Assembly (NCBI RefSeq): GCF_050876985.1
Contig: NZ_JBPAPP010000001.1
Strand: one strand, 5' to 3'
DNA: 64,000 bases
Origin: Halopseudomonas sp002296055
Lineage (GTDB): Bacteria > Pseudomonadota > Gammaproteobacteria > Pseudomonadales > Pseudomonadaceae
The first letter of the stretch is position 1; the number at the start of each line of letters is the position of its first letter. Shown one piece after another: positions 24,890-34,293 of the stretch. The notes under the pieces were generated by a model, which worked only from the letters and a program-made list of their open reading frames with translations, did no database searches and was not told the DNA's origin. The position numbers were made by a program, and so were the translations under genes.

Positions 24890-27258
24890 CAGTTGGTCTC
24901 CTTGCTGGCCATGTAGTCGGCGAAGGCCTTGGCGGCAACGTCGAGCGCGGCGCGGGCAGTGTCGAGGTTCTGTTGGGCGGTGGTGGTATCCGCGCCGGCC
25001 TCGCTGGCTTCTTTCAGCTCCCGTTCGGCCCGTTTGAAATCAGCCTTGCAGGTGGCCATGGTGGTCTTCAGGGTGCGCAGTTGCTCATCAACCGGCTTCT
25101 TGTCCACCAGTTGGCGCTGCGGGGGCGGAATTGGGCTGCTGTTTTCTGCCTCATGCAGGGCCGTTTCAGCGCTCTGATAAGCCTGTTGCTGGCTTGCCAG
25201 TTGGGTCTGCAGGTCGGCATCGTCCGGGTTGTCGTTCAGGGCGCGTTCGGTTTTTTTCAGCGCAGCGCGTGCCATGGCCAGATCCAGCTTGGCCTGTTTG
25301 AGCTTCTCGTCCACTGGCTTCTTGGGCGCGGTACTGGCCGGGATGCGGGCGTCAGCCGTCTCGACCTGCTCACGCAACTTGGTGATCTCGGCCTGCTGTT
25401 CTTCGCTTGGGCTGTCGCCAGCGTTGCGCTCTGCCTTCTTCAAGGCAGCACGCAGCATGGCGGCCTCGATCTTCAGCTTCTTGACCTCATCGTCGCCGCC
25501 GGCCTGGGGCGCGGGTGCAGCGGGTTGGGTGCTGGCCTCGCCCTGTGCCTTGTCGAAGGCCTCTTGCGCTTCGCGGGCAGCTTGTTCGAGCTGCGGGATC
25601 TGCGCCTGCAGCTCGGCGTTGTCCGGGTTGGCGGTCAGTTGCTTTTGAGCTTTCTTCAGCGCCATATGTGCGGTGGCGGCAGCGATCTTCAGTTGCTTTT
25701 GCTCCGGCGACAGGGCGCCCGCTTTCGGCGCCGGTGCAGCGCTCGCCGGCGTGCTGTCACCGGCTTCGGCTTGCTTGGCGGCCTCTGCCTCTTTGGCGGC
25801 CTTGATGCGTGCAGCCTTTTCGGCGCGGGCTATGCGGTCGCGTTCTTTCTGCTCGGCTTCACGCTGCAGGCGCTCCTGGCGGTGCTCGAAGCGCTGGCGG
25901 GAGTGGTCGGCCTTGTGTTGCTGCAGATCCAGCGCGCGTATCTCGGACTTGGCGGCGCGGTAGTACTGCACCAGCGGAATGCTGCTGGGGCAGACGTAGG
26001 AGCAGGCGCCGCATTCGATGCAGTCGAACAGGTGCTGACGCTTGAGCTGATCGTAGTCCTTGCCCAGCGCAAAGAAGTGCAACTGCTGTGGCAGCAGGCT
26101 GGCTGGGCAGGCCTCCGCACAAAGGCCACAACGGATGCACGGCTGTGCCGGCGGTGGCGGCGGCAGTTCATCATGGGTGCCAGCGAGCAGGCAGTTGGTG
26201 GTCTTGACGATGGGCGCATCCAGGCTTTGCAGGGTGAAGCCCATCATTGGCCCGCCCATGACCAGGCGATACAGCTTGTCGGGCTGCAGACCGGCAAAGG
26301 CCAGCAGCTCACGAATCGGCGTGCCGATCAATGCTTCAACATTGGTTGGGTGGCTCAGGGCCTCGCCGGTTAGCGTGGTGATACGTTTGATCAGCGGCTG
26401 ACCGAGCAGCACCGCGTCGTGGATCGCCAGCAACGTGCCGATGTTTTGGCAAACCATGCCAAGGTCGGCAGGTAAGCCGCCGCTCGGTACTTCCTTGCCA
26501 GTCAGAATCTGGATTAACTGCTTTTCGCCGCCAGAGGGGTATTTGGTTGGGAATACCACCACCTGCATGGCGCGCTCGCCAACTGCTGCGCGCATGGCCT
26601 GCGCGGCTTCAGGCTTGTTGTCCTCGATGCCGATCAGCACCTGCTCGGGCTGCAGTACGTGCATCAGAATCTCGATGCCGCTGATGATCTGCTCTGCGCG
26701 GTAGCGCATGGCGCTGTCATCAGCTGTGATGTAAGGCTCGCACTCGGTGCCGTTGATGATCAGCGTGCGGATTTTTTGCTCGGGCCGGGCGTTCAGCTTG
26801 ATAGCAGTTGGAAAGCCGGCGCCACCCAAGCCGCTGACGCCAGCCTGGCGGATCAGCTCCAGCAGGGTGGCTGGCTGCAGGCTGCGGAAGTCGGCAACCG
26901 GTTGCAGCGGACACCAGCGGTCTTCGCCGTCAGCCTCAATATGAACGGCCCATTCTTCAAGGCCGGAGGCGTGCGGGTAGGGTGCTGGCCCGATGGCGGT
27001 GACTGTGCCGGATGTCGGCGCGTGCACAGGGCAACTGACCAGGCTGCTGGCCTCGGCGATCATCTGCCCTTTAAGCACCCGGTCGCCAACCGCGACGCAG
27101 GGTTCGGCACGACCACCCAGGTGCTGCTGCAGCGGCACGACTAACTGCGCGGGCAGCGGCGGGGTTTCAATGCCATGGCCAAGGGATTGGGCCTTGTTCT
27201 CGGCTGGGTGAATACCGCCGGGAATGTCCCAGATACGGATAGGGGAAGCTGCAGTCAT
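24889..27258 (-). CDS. rsxC: Ion-translocating electron transport complex subunit C, with long repetitive C-terminal extension
   Basis: A 789-residue peripheral subunit that accepts electrons from NADH. The N-terminal core (residues ~1-370) carries the RnfC/NqrF-like NADH and FMN regions, including GVSGLGGAGFPTAIKLN. Two ferredoxin motifs follow: CIRCGLCAEACP at ~374 and CIECGACSYVCP at ~413. Residues ~440-520 form a charged Ala/Glu/Arg coiled coil. From 519 to the end come four related ~55-residue helical repeats separated by Pro/Ala linkers. Variable C-terminal repeats are known in RsxC of other gammaproteobacteria. It overlaps rsxB by one base. Confidence 0.93.
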   Translation of the reverse strand: MTAASPIRIWDIPGGIHPAENKAQSLGHGIETPPLPAQLVVPLQQHLGGRAEPCVAVGDRVLKGQMIAEASSLVSCPVHAPTSGTVTAIGPAPYPHASGLEEWAVHIEADGEDRWCPLQPVADFRSLQPATLLELIRQAGVSGLGGAGFPTAIKLNARPEQKIRTLIINGTECEPYITADDSAMRYRAEQIISGIEILMHVLQPEQVLIGIEDNKPEAAQAMRAAVGERAMQVVVFPTKYPSGGEKQLIQILTGKEVPSGGLPADLGMVCQNIGTLLAIHDAVLLGQPLIKRITTLTGEALSHPTNVEALIGTPIRELLAFAGLQPDKLYRLVMGGPMMGFTLQSLDAPIVKTTNCLLAGTHDELPPPPPAQPCIRCGLCAEACPASLLPQQLHFFALGKDYDQLKRQHLFDCIECGACSYVCPSSIPLVQYYRAAKSEIRALDLQQHKADHSRQRFEHRQERLQREAEQKERDRIARAEKAARIKAAKEAEAAKQAEAGDSTPASAAPAPKAGALSPEQKQLKIAAATAHMALKKAQKQLTANPDNAELQAQIPQLEQAAREAQEAFDKAQGEASTQPAAPAPQAGGDDEVKKLKIEAAMLRAALKKAERNAGDSPSEEQQAEITKLREQVETADARIPASTAPKKPVDEKLKQAKLDLAMARAALKKTERALNDNPDDADLQTQLASQQQAYQSAETALHEAENSSPIPPPQRQLVDKKPVDEQLRTLKTTMATCKADFKRAERELKEASEAGADTTTAQQNLDTARAALDVAAKAFADYMASKETN
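24895..25704 (-). repeat. Four diverged helical-hairpin repeats encoded in rsxC
   Basis: Four units start at about residues 519, 591, 651 and 724 of RsxC. Each opens with a Lys-rich helix of the type LKIAAATAHMALKKAQ or AKLDLAMARAALKKTER, then usually an Asn/Asp-Pro turn (NPDNAEL, NPDDADL), then a Gln/Ala-rich second helix. Units are diverged at protein level, so this is an old duplication rather than a recent tandem array. Confidence 0.75.
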
Positions 27259-27839
27259 CAGGCGGCTCCCCGGCTGGCGTCAGTGGCAATCAGGGCGGCG
27301 TTGGGCAGTGGGAAGTCCCACTTCCAGCTTTGCGGCGTAGTGGGCAGCGGCAGCATGTCGATGCAGTCGACTGGGCACGGCTCTACGCAGAGGTCACAGC
27401 CGGTGCACTCATCGGTGATGACGGTATGCATCTGCTTGGCGGCGCCGAGGATGGCATCCACCGGGCAGGCCTGGATGCACTTGGTGCAGCCGATGCATTC
27501 GGCCTCGCGAATGTAGGCGACCATGCGGGGTTTTTCTTCGCCGTGCTCGGCGTCCAGCGGCAGCGCCTCAACGTCCAGCAGGTCAGCCAGTGCCTGAATG
27601 GTGCTCTCGCCACCGGGCGGACACTTGTTGATCGGCTCGCCATTGGCGATTCCTTCGGCGTAGGGCCGGCAGCCGGGGTGGCCGCACTGGCCGCATTGGG
27701 TTTGCGGCAGCAGGTCGTTGATCTGATCGACAATAGGATCGCCGTCGACCTTGAAGCGAACAGCGGCAAAGCCGAGTATGGCGCCGAAGATCAGCGCCAG
27801 CCCCAGCAGAACGAGTACGGCAGTAATGATCATCGACAT
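27258..27839 (-). CDS. rsxB: Ion-translocating electron transport complex subunit B
   Basis: A 193-residue iron-sulfur subunit. An N-terminal membrane helix (IITAVLVLLGLALIFGAIL) is followed by the 4Fe-4S domain CGQCGHPGCRPYAEG...CPPGG. Two ferredoxin motifs follow: CIGCTKCIQACPVDAI and CTGCDLCVEPCPVDCI. It relays electrons from RsxC towards the intramembrane cluster of RsxA/E. It lies 2 nt after rsxA. Confidence 0.95.
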   Translation of the reverse strand: MSMIITAVLVLLGLALIFGAILGFAAVRFKVDGDPIVDQINDLLPQTQCGQCGHPGCRPYAEGIANGEPINKCPPGGESTIQALADLLDVEALPLDAEHGEEKPRMVAYIREAECIGCTKCIQACPVDAILGAAKQMHTVITDECTGCDLCVEPCPVDCIDMLPLPTTPQSWKWDFPLPNAALIATDASRGAA

Positions 27840-27841
27840 GC

Positions 27842-28426
27842 TTACAACCTTATCAGGCCGGTGAAGCCCATAAAGGCCAGCGACATCAGGCCTGCGGTGA
27901 TCATGCCGATGGCGGCGCCACGGAACGGCGTAGGTACGTCAGCAATCGCGATGCGCTCACGCAGGCCGGCAAACAGAATCAGGATCAGCGAGAAGCCGAT
28001 TGCCGCGCCAAGGCCGTAGGTGGCGGACTTCATGAAGGTCTGCTCGGCGCGGTTGGTGTTCAGCAGTGCCACGCCCAGTACCGCGCAGTTGGTGGTGATC
28101 AACGGCAGGAAGATACCTAGGACTCGGTAGAGCAGCGGGCTGGTCTTGTGCACCACCATCTCGGTGAACTGCACCACAACCGCGATGACCAGAATGAAAG
28201 AAATGGTGCGCAGAAACTGCAGGTCCAGCGGCACCAGGATGTACTGAAACGTCAGATAACTGAGAATCGACGCCAGGGTCAGTACAAAGGTGGTGGCGGC
28301 AGACATGCCAATGGCCGTCTCCAGTTTGCCGGACACGCCCATGAAGGGGCACAGTCCGAGGAACTGCACCAATACGAAATTGTTGACCAGTATGGTACTG
28401 ACCAGAATAAGGGCAAATTCAGCCAT
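27842..28426 (-). CDS. rsxA: Ion-translocating electron transport complex subunit A
   Basis: A 194-residue, six-TM protein homologous to RnfA/NqrE. The FLGLCPFMGVSG segment near residue 20 and TTNCAVLGVALLN near residue 110 contribute the cluster-binding cysteines, paralogous to those in RsxE. The start MAEFALILVS at 28426 is chosen from the family N-terminus; the in-frame upstream ATG at 28459 adds non-conserved residues. It is the first gene of rsxABCDGE-nth, about 100 bp downstream of metG on the same strand. Confidence 0.95.
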   Translation of the reverse strand: MAEFALILVSTILVNNFVLVQFLGLCPFMGVSGKLETAIGMSAATTFVLTLASILSYLTFQYILVPLDLQFLRTISFILVIAVVVQFTEMVVHKTSPLLYRVLGIFLPLITTNCAVLGVALLNTNRAEQTFMKSATYGLGAAIGFSLILILFAGLRERIAIADVPTPFRGAAIGMITAGLMSLAFMGFTGLIRL

Positions 28427-28527
28427 TAACCCAACCCCATGTGTGGTCCGGCGCGCCACTCTATCGGTGGCTGCGCCGGTCCAGGCTAATCAAGGCGGCG
28501 GCCCGCCTCTGTACTGCGTACTACAGG

Positions 28528-30576
28528 TTATTTTACGCGCTGACCGGGTTTTGCGCCCTGGTCCGGGCTGAGCAGGAAGATATCTTCGCCGCCGGGCCCG
28601 GCCGCCAGCACCATGCCTTCGGACACACCAAACTTCATCTTGCGCGGCGCCAGGTTGGCAACGTAGAGGGTCAGTCGGCCTTCCAGTTTGCTCGGGTCCG
28701 GGTAGGCGCTCTTGATGCCGGAGAAGACGTTGCGCTTGGCATCGCCGATATCCAGACTCAGGCGCAGCAGCTTGTCGGCGCCTTCAACAAATTCACATTT
28801 TTCAATCAGCGCAACGCGCAGGTCTACTGCGGCAAAGGCGTCGAAGTTGATCTCATCGGCCAGCGGCTCTTTGACCAGCTCACCGTTGCCAACGGGCGCT
28901 GTGCTGTTGGCAGCGGCAAGGTCTTCCTTGGAGGCTTCGATCATAGCGTCGATCTTGGTCGACTCAATGCGCGCCAGCAGCGGCTTGAACGCGTTGAGCT
29001 GGTGATTGCTCAGCAGCTGGGTGTGGTCTTCCCAGCGCAGTGGCGCGACGTTGAGGAAGGCCTCGGCATCTGCCGCCAGGGTGGGCAGCACCGGCTTGAG
29101 GAAAATCACCAATTGGCGGAACAGGTTGATGCCCAGCGAACAGATTGCCTGGACTTCATCCTGCTTGCCTTCTTGCTTGTTCAGCGCCCACGGGGCCTTG
29201 TCGGCGATCCAGGCATTAGCCTTGTCGGCCAGCGCCATGATCTCGCGCATGGCGCGGGAGAAGTCACGCTTTTCATAGGCATCGGCAATGCTCGGCGCAG
29301 CGGCAACAAAGGCGCTGCTCAGCTCAGGCGCCGGGTTGGCCTCTACCATAACGCCGCCGTTGCCCTTGTGAATAAAGCCCGCGCAGCGGCTGGCGATGTT
29401 GACCACCTTACCGACCAGGTCGGAGTTGACCTTCTGTACGAAGTCTTCCAGGTTCAGGTCCAGGTCTTCCACGCCACGGCCCAGCTTGGCGGCGTAGTAG
29501 TAGCGCAGGTACTCCGGGTTCAGATGATCCAGGTAGGTGCGGGCCTTGATGAAGGTGCCGCGTGACTTGGACATCTTCTGACCGTTAACGGTCAGGTAAC
29601 CATGCACGTTCACGGCGGTCGGCTTGCGGAAGCCTGCGCCTTCGAGCATGGCCGGCCAGAACAGGGTGTGGAAATTGACGATGTCTTTGCCGATGAAGTG
29701 GTACAGCTCGGCGCTGGAATCGGCGTTCCAGTAGGCATCAAAACTCAGTTCGGGGCGACGATTGCACAGGTTCTTGAAGCTGGCCATGTAGCCGATAGGC
29801 GCGTCCAGCCACACATAGAAGTACTTGCCGGGCTCGCCCGGAATCTCGAAGCCGAAGTAGGGCGCATCACGGCTGATGTCCCACTCCTGCAGGCCGCTGT
29901 CCAGCCACTCGGCGATCTTGTTGGCCACCGCATCCTGCAGAGAACCGCTGCGGGTCCATTGCTTGAGCATCTCGGCAAAATCCTGCAAGCGGAAGAAAAA
30001 GTGCTTGGAGTCTTTCAGTACCGGCGTGGCGCCTGAAATCGCTGAGCGCGGGTCTTTCAGCTCGGTGGGCTCGTAGGTGGCGCCGCATTTTTCGCAGTTG
30101 TCGCCGTACTGGTCTTCTGCCGCACACTTGGGACAGGTGCCCTTGATAAAGCGATCAGCCAGGAACATGCCCTTTTCCGGGTCAAAGTACTGGGTGACCG
30201 AGCGGGTGCTGATGTGGCCTGCGTCTTTCAGACGGGTGTAGATCAGCTCCGACAGCTCGCGATTCTCCTCCGAATGGGTGGAGTGGAAGTTGTCGAAGTT
30301 GACCAGAAAGTCGGCGAAGTCAGCCGCGTGCTCGGCGTGCACATTGTCGATCAGCTGCTCAGACGTAATGCCTTCTTTTTCTGCGCGCAGCATGATGGCG
30401 GAGCCGTGGGCGTCGTCAGCGCAGACATACACAGCCTGGTGGCCGCGCAGCTGTTGGAAGCGAACCCAGATATCGGTCTGGATGTACTCCAGCATATGCC
30501 CCAGGTGAATCGAGCCATTGGCGTAGGGCAGGGCGCTGGTAACAAGGATCTGACGAGTCGCGGCTATATCGGACAT
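28528..30576 (-). CDS. metG: Methionyl-tRNA synthetase
   Basis: A 682-residue class I aminoacyl-tRNA synthetase. The HIGH motif is HLGH in ALPYANGSIHLGHMLEY. The zinc knuckle has CPKCAAEDQYGDNCEKCG around residue 145, and KMSKS occurs in VNGQKMSKSRGTF. The C-terminal ~110 residues are the EMAP/Trbp111-like tRNA-binding dimerisation domain, so this is the long form. The start MSDIAATRQILV at 30576 fits Pseudomonas homologues; a GTG at 30591 is possible and neither has a clear Shine-Dalgarno. Confidence 0.97.
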   Translation of the reverse strand: MSDIAATRQILVTSALPYANGSIHLGHMLEYIQTDIWVRFQQLRGHQAVYVCADDAHGSAIMLRAEKEGITSEQLIDNVHAEHAADFADFLVNFDNFHSTHSEENRELSELIYTRLKDAGHISTRSVTQYFDPEKGMFLADRFIKGTCPKCAAEDQYGDNCEKCGATYEPTELKDPRSAISGATPVLKDSKHFFFRLQDFAEMLKQWTRSGSLQDAVANKIAEWLDSGLQEWDISRDAPYFGFEIPGEPGKYFYVWLDAPIGYMASFKNLCNRRPELSFDAYWNADSSAELYHFIGKDIVNFHTLFWPAMLEGAGFRKPTAVNVHGYLTVNGQKMSKSRGTFIKARTYLDHLNPEYLRYYYAAKLGRGVEDLDLNLEDFVQKVNSDLVGKVVNIASRCAGFIHKGNGGVMVEANPAPELSSAFVAAAPSIADAYEKRDFSRAMREIMALADKANAWIADKAPWALNKQEGKQDEVQAICSLGINLFRQLVIFLKPVLPTLAADAEAFLNVAPLRWEDHTQLLSNHQLNAFKPLLARIESTKIDAMIEASKEDLAAANSTAPVGNGELVKEPLADEINFDAFAAVDLRVALIEKCEFVEGADKLLRLSLDIGDAKRNVFSGIKSAYPDPSKLEGRLTLYVANLAPRKMKFGVSEGMVLAAGPGGEDIFLLSPDQGAKPGQRVK

Positions 30577-30755
30577 GGGCGTTTGGAACACTTTGCGGTT
30601 GAACGTGAAAGGGCTGGGATGATAGCAGAAGGGGCGCTGCGGGGGGAGGCTTGACGGTGCTTACGCTGGTCTCTGTACCGATATCTGTGGTCACAACTGT
30701 ACCTTGCCGGGGTGGTCGGGCGGGGCGTATAAGAGCATGCCTGCAAGGAGGCTTC

Positions 30756-32300
30756 ATGTCTGACCGTTCTCCCTCATCCGCTTCACTCTCGCCTCGGGCT
30801 GGCCGCCGCGAATGGCTGGGCCTGGCTGTTCTGGTGCTGCCGACGTTGCTGCTGGCGCTGGATATGACGGTATTGCACCTGGCGGCGCCGCGGCTAAGCG
30901 CCGACCTTGAGCCCACCAGCGCCGAGCTGCTGTGGATACTGGATATCTACGGCTTTATGGTGGCGGGCTTTCTGATCACTATGGGCACGCTGGGCGACCG
31001 TATTGGTCGCCGGCGACTGCTGCTGATTGGCGCCTGCGCCTTTGGCCTGGCCTCCATCGCCGCTGCCTTTGCCAACTCGGCAGCCATGTTGATTGCTACC
31101 CGGGCCTTGCTGGGCATCGCCGGTGCAACGCTGATGCCCTCCACCCTAGCGCTGATCCGCAATCTGTTCCACGTCGAGCATGAGCGCACGCTCGCCATCA
31201 CTATCTGGATGACCGGGTTTATTGTTGGCAGCGCCATTGGGCCACTGGTGGGCGGCATCATGCTGGCGTGGTTCTGGTGGGGCTCGGTGTTCTTGCTGGC
31301 AGTGCCGGTGATGCTGTTGTTGTTGCTGGTCGGGCCCTGGCTACTGCCAGAGTCCCGTGATCCAAACGCCGGCAAGCTGGACCTGCCCAGCGCGTTGCTC
31401 TGCATTAGCGCGGTACTGCTGCTGATCTTCGCAATCAAGGATGGCGCGCGCGATGGCATCAATCTGCTGGCGGGGCTCAGTTTTATCGCTGCGCTGCTGA
31501 CCGGCACCTTGTTTGTCCGACGGCAGCGTCGACTGGCCGACCCCATGTTTGACCTGACACTGTTCCGCAAGCCGAGCTTCAGTGTGTCGGTGGCGGCAAT
31601 GCTGTTGTGCATTTTGGCGCTGTCTGGCAGTTGGCTGATGACCTTTCAGTTTCTCCAGGGGGTGAACGGCCTCAGTGCCTTGCAGGCCGGGCTGGTGATG
31701 CTGCCATCGGCATTGCTGCAGACGGTGGCCTCGTTGTTGGTACCCAGGTTGTCGCGCTGGCTGGCGCCAGCCTGGTTGATCAGCGGAGGCTTGTTGCTGA
31801 CCTCGGTTGGGCTGGGTTTGATGCTATTGATCCAGGCCGGTAGCAGTCTGCTGTTGATGGTGGCTGCGACTATTCTGCTGGGCGTGGGCATCATGCCGAT
31901 GATGATCCTGGGGACCGACCTGGTGATCGGCTCGGCGCCGCCGGAGAAGACCGGCGCCGCGGCAGCGACCTCGGAAACCGCGACCGAACTTGGTATGGCC
32001 ATGGGTATCGCGGTGATCGGCAGTGTCGGCGCCACGCTCTATCGCAGTCAGATGGAGCAGCAGTTGCGCGGTGTGTTGGACAGCCATCAACTGGCAGTCG
32101 CCAGCGACACCATCGGCGGGGCGATGGGTGTGGTAGCCCAACTGCCGCCGGGGCAGCTGGAGACGGTGCGCGCGGCAATCAACAGCAGCTTTACTCTGGC
32201 GCTGCACGCCAACGCGCTGATCGGTGTGGTAATCATGCTGTCTGCCGCCTTGCTGGTGGCGCTCTGCCTGCGGCAGGTGCGTGGTGCTGGCGCTCACTGA
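30756..32300 (+). CDS. MFS drug efflux transporter, DHA2 (14-TM, SmvA/QacA-like)
   Basis: A 514-residue major facilitator pump. LLLALDMTVLHLAAPRLSAD in TM1 and WILDIYGFMVAGFLITMGTL are typical of the SmvA/QacA branch, followed by motif A GTLGDRIGRRRLLLIG. The family exports cationic biocides and dyes by proton antiport. The start at 30756 is fixed by AAGGAGG 8 nt upstream. The gene is divergent from metG. No adjacent regulator gene is present. Confidence 0.88.
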   Translation: MSDRSPSSASLSPRAGRREWLGLAVLVLPTLLLALDMTVLHLAAPRLSADLEPTSAELLWILDIYGFMVAGFLITMGTLGDRIGRRRLLLIGACAFGLASIAAAFANSAAMLIATRALLGIAGATLMPSTLALIRNLFHVEHERTLAITIWMTGFIVGSAIGPLVGGIMLAWFWWGSVFLLAVPVMLLLLLVGPWLLPESRDPNAGKLDLPSALLCISAVLLLIFAIKDGARDGINLLAGLSFIAALLTGTLFVRRQRRLADPMFDLTLFRKPSFSVSVAAMLLCILALSGSWLMTFQFLQGVNGLSALQAGLVMLPSALLQTVASLLVPRLSRWLAPAWLISGGLLLTSVGLGLMLLIQAGSSLLLMVAATILLGVGIMPMMILGTDLVIGSAPPEKTGAAAATSETATELGMAMGIAVIGSVGATLYRSQMEQQLRGVLDSHQLAVASDTIGGAMGVVAQLPPGQLETVRAAINSSFTLALHANALIGVVIMLSAALLVALCLRQVRGAGAH

Positions 32301-32495
32301 AACCTGGCAACAAGTTGCGCAAATGGCGGCTGAAAGCTGCGCTAGATCGGATTGGTTAGCGGTCTAATATGTTGTGTTGTGCGTTAGGTTTTTATCGTAT
32401 CTATATGATTTTTAAATAGTCTTTGTTGGTTGGCATGCGCCTTGTTATACATGGGGACCGGAATGATCCGGCAACCCCATTAGCAAGGAGCACCC

Positions 32496-33014
32496 ATGCC
32501 AACTCCCGCATACCTGACCATCGAAGGCACCAAACAGGGCCTGATTACCGCCGGCACCTTTACCGAAGATTCGGTCGGCAACATCTTTCAGGAAGGTCAC
32601 GAGGATCAGGTTCTGGTTCAAGGCTTTGATCATCAGGTGATCATCCCCCGTGACCCGCAATCCGGCCAACCGACCGGCCAGCGCGTGCACAAGCCGCTGA
32701 TGATCACCAAGGTGTTCGATAAATCCTCGCCGCTGATCTTCAACGCCCTGACCTCGGGCGAGCGCCTATCGCGCTGCCGCCTGGAGTGGTACCGCACTTC
32801 GGCCACCGGCACCCAGGAGCATTACTTCACCATCGAACTGCAGGACGCCATCATCGTTGATGTGCAGTCCCACATGCCCAACTGCCAAGACCCGGGCAAG
32901 GCGCATTTCACCCACCTGGAAGACGTCTACTTCACCTACCGCAAGATCGTCTGGACCCATGAAGTGTCCGGCACCTCCGGTTCGGATGACTGGCGTAGCC
33001 CCATCGCTGCCTGA
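32496..33014 (+). CDS. Hcp family type VI secretion tube protein (orphan)
   Basis: A 172-residue Hcp/TssD protein. It opens MPTPAYLTIEGTKQGLITAG and contains QEGHEDQVLVQGFDHQVIIP and HFTHLEDVYFTYRKIVWTHE, all family hallmarks. Hcp hexamers form the inner tube of the type VI system. No other T6SS gene is in the window, so this is an orphan copy likely serving an apparatus encoded elsewhere. Start has AAGGAG 5 nt upstream, and a strong terminator follows at 33031-33066, so it is monocistronic. Confidence 0.92.
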   Translation: MPTPAYLTIEGTKQGLITAGTFTEDSVGNIFQEGHEDQVLVQGFDHQVIIPRDPQSGQPTGQRVHKPLMITKVFDKSSPLIFNALTSGERLSRCRLEWYRTSATGTQEHYFTIELQDAIIVDVQSHMPNCQDPGKAHFTHLEDVYFTYRKIVWTHEVSGTSGSDDWRSPIAA

Positions 33015-33030
33015 TCTGCCTGGCAGTGAT

Positions 33031-33066
33031 AAACGGCCCCGGCGCTTATGGCACCGGGGCCGTTTT
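33031..33066 (+). terminator. Intrinsic terminator after hcp
   Basis: A 12-bp GC-rich stem (AACGGCCCCGG with its complement) and TTTTGTTT tail begin 16 nt after the hcp stop. Confidence 0.88.
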
Positions 33067-33162
33067 GTTTCAGCTGCGTCGAGACAAGCGCTGCTCTTGT
33101 CTCGCGGGCGGCGCAGCTGGCAGTATCGGACTCCCTGACAATAACAACCGCAAGGGCACCCG

Positions 33163-34290
33163 ATGACCGCTGCACCTTACCGCCTGTATGGCGCCTCTCA
33201 CTCCCTGTATACCGGCAAGGTTCGCTGTTATTTGCGCAATCAGGGTATCGACTACGTCGAACTACCCACCTGGCATCCGGATTTTGCTACTCGCATCCTG
33301 CCGCAGATTGGTCGCGGCATCATTCCAGTGCTGGAGACGCCAGAGGGGCGGGTTATTCAGGACAGCATCGACATCATCGACTATTTAGAGGCCCAGGGTG
33401 TGCCTTGGCCGGTCTATCCGCAATCGCCGTTGTTGCACATCCTGGCCATCATCATCGAGTACTACGGTTGTCAGGCGATGCTCAAGCACGCCATGCATTA
33501 TCGCTGGAGCTACCGTGAAGAGCAGGAAGACTTTCTGCGTTGCGCCTTCACGCTGGGCTCCGGCGCCGAGATGGCGGAGCAGATCATGGGACGCATGAGT
33601 TCCTACCTGCCGCGCCTGGGCGTCAACCCCGGCAGCATTCCCCTTATTGAAACCTCCTATCGCGAACTGCTGGCGTTACTGGATGCGCACTTTGCCCAGA
33701 TGCCGTACCTGCTAGGCTCGCGCCCCTCGATTGCTGACTATGGGTTGATAGCGCCACTGTTCGCGCACCTCGGCCGTGACCCGGTACCGCTGGCACTGAT
33801 GCAGCAGCGGGCGTCGCGGGTGCACCGCTGGGTTGAGCGTATGACGGCGCCGGGGCTGGACTGCGTCGAGTATCCCGAACAAGCGCCGGCCTTTCTGGAT
33901 GACGGCGAGTTGCCGGCAACTCTGGAGGCGCTGCTAAGGCACATCGCAGGCGAGATTTTCCCCGAGCTGACCGACAAGCTCGCGTTTATGGACGCCTGGG
34001 TCAGTGAGCATCAGCCGGAGGAGGGCAGTCCAGTCACCGCGCGCCCGCAGGTACGTCAAATTGGACTGGTGCAGACGCAATTTCGGGGCGCCGATATTGA
34101 GGTGGGGGTGGAGCCTTACTTGCTGTACCTGCTGCAGCGGGCCACTGCTGTGCTGCACGTCCAACCTGCCGACCAGCGGCAGGCCTTGCTCGCCACGCTA
34201 GAGCAGCTGGGGCTGAGCGCAGCGGTGCCAAGGGGGCGCAGCTATCAGGTGGGCCGGCGCAACAATCTGGAGTGTTGGCTTAGTGCGTAG
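33163..34290 (+). CDS. Glutathione S-transferase-like protein with extended C-terminus
   Basis: A 375-residue cytoplasmic protein. Residues 1-85 form a thioredoxin-fold GST domain: YRLYGASHSLYTGKVRCYL, the cis-Pro RGIIPVLETPEG, and IQDSIDIIDYLEAQG. A helical GST C-domain follows to ~240 with PYLLGSRPSIADYGLIAPLF, a strong GST signature. The last ~130 residues have no family that I recognise and make it far longer than a usual GST (~210 aa). Substrate unknown. AAGGG lies 9 nt upstream of the ATG. It is convergent with the binding protein gene, 3 nt apart. Confidence 0.75.
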   Translation: MTAAPYRLYGASHSLYTGKVRCYLRNQGIDYVELPTWHPDFATRILPQIGRGIIPVLETPEGRVIQDSIDIIDYLEAQGVPWPVYPQSPLLHILAIIIEYYGCQAMLKHAMHYRWSYREEQEDFLRCAFTLGSGAEMAEQIMGRMSSYLPRLGVNPGSIPLIETSYRELLALLDAHFAQMPYLLGSRPSIADYGLIAPLFAHLGRDPVPLALMQQRASRVHRWVERMTAPGLDCVEYPEQAPAFLDDGELPATLEALLRHIAGEIFPELTDKLAFMDAWVSEHQPEEGSPVTARPQVRQIGLVQTQFRGADIEVGVEPYLLYLLQRATAVLHVQPADQRQALLATLEQLGLSAAVPRGRSYQVGRRNNLECWLSA

Positions 34291-34293
34291 CGC

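Noticed and set aside
24865..26373. 502-codon open frame on the + strand opposite rsxC
   Set aside because: Mirror of the Ala/Glu/Lys repeats, giving Leu-rich low-complexity protein; no family features.
30651..30755. Operator-like direct repeat CTGTACC...CTGTACC and a TTGACG -35 in front of the efflux pump
   Set aside because: The repeats are short, the -10 is poor, and no regulator gene is adjacent; not enough to call.
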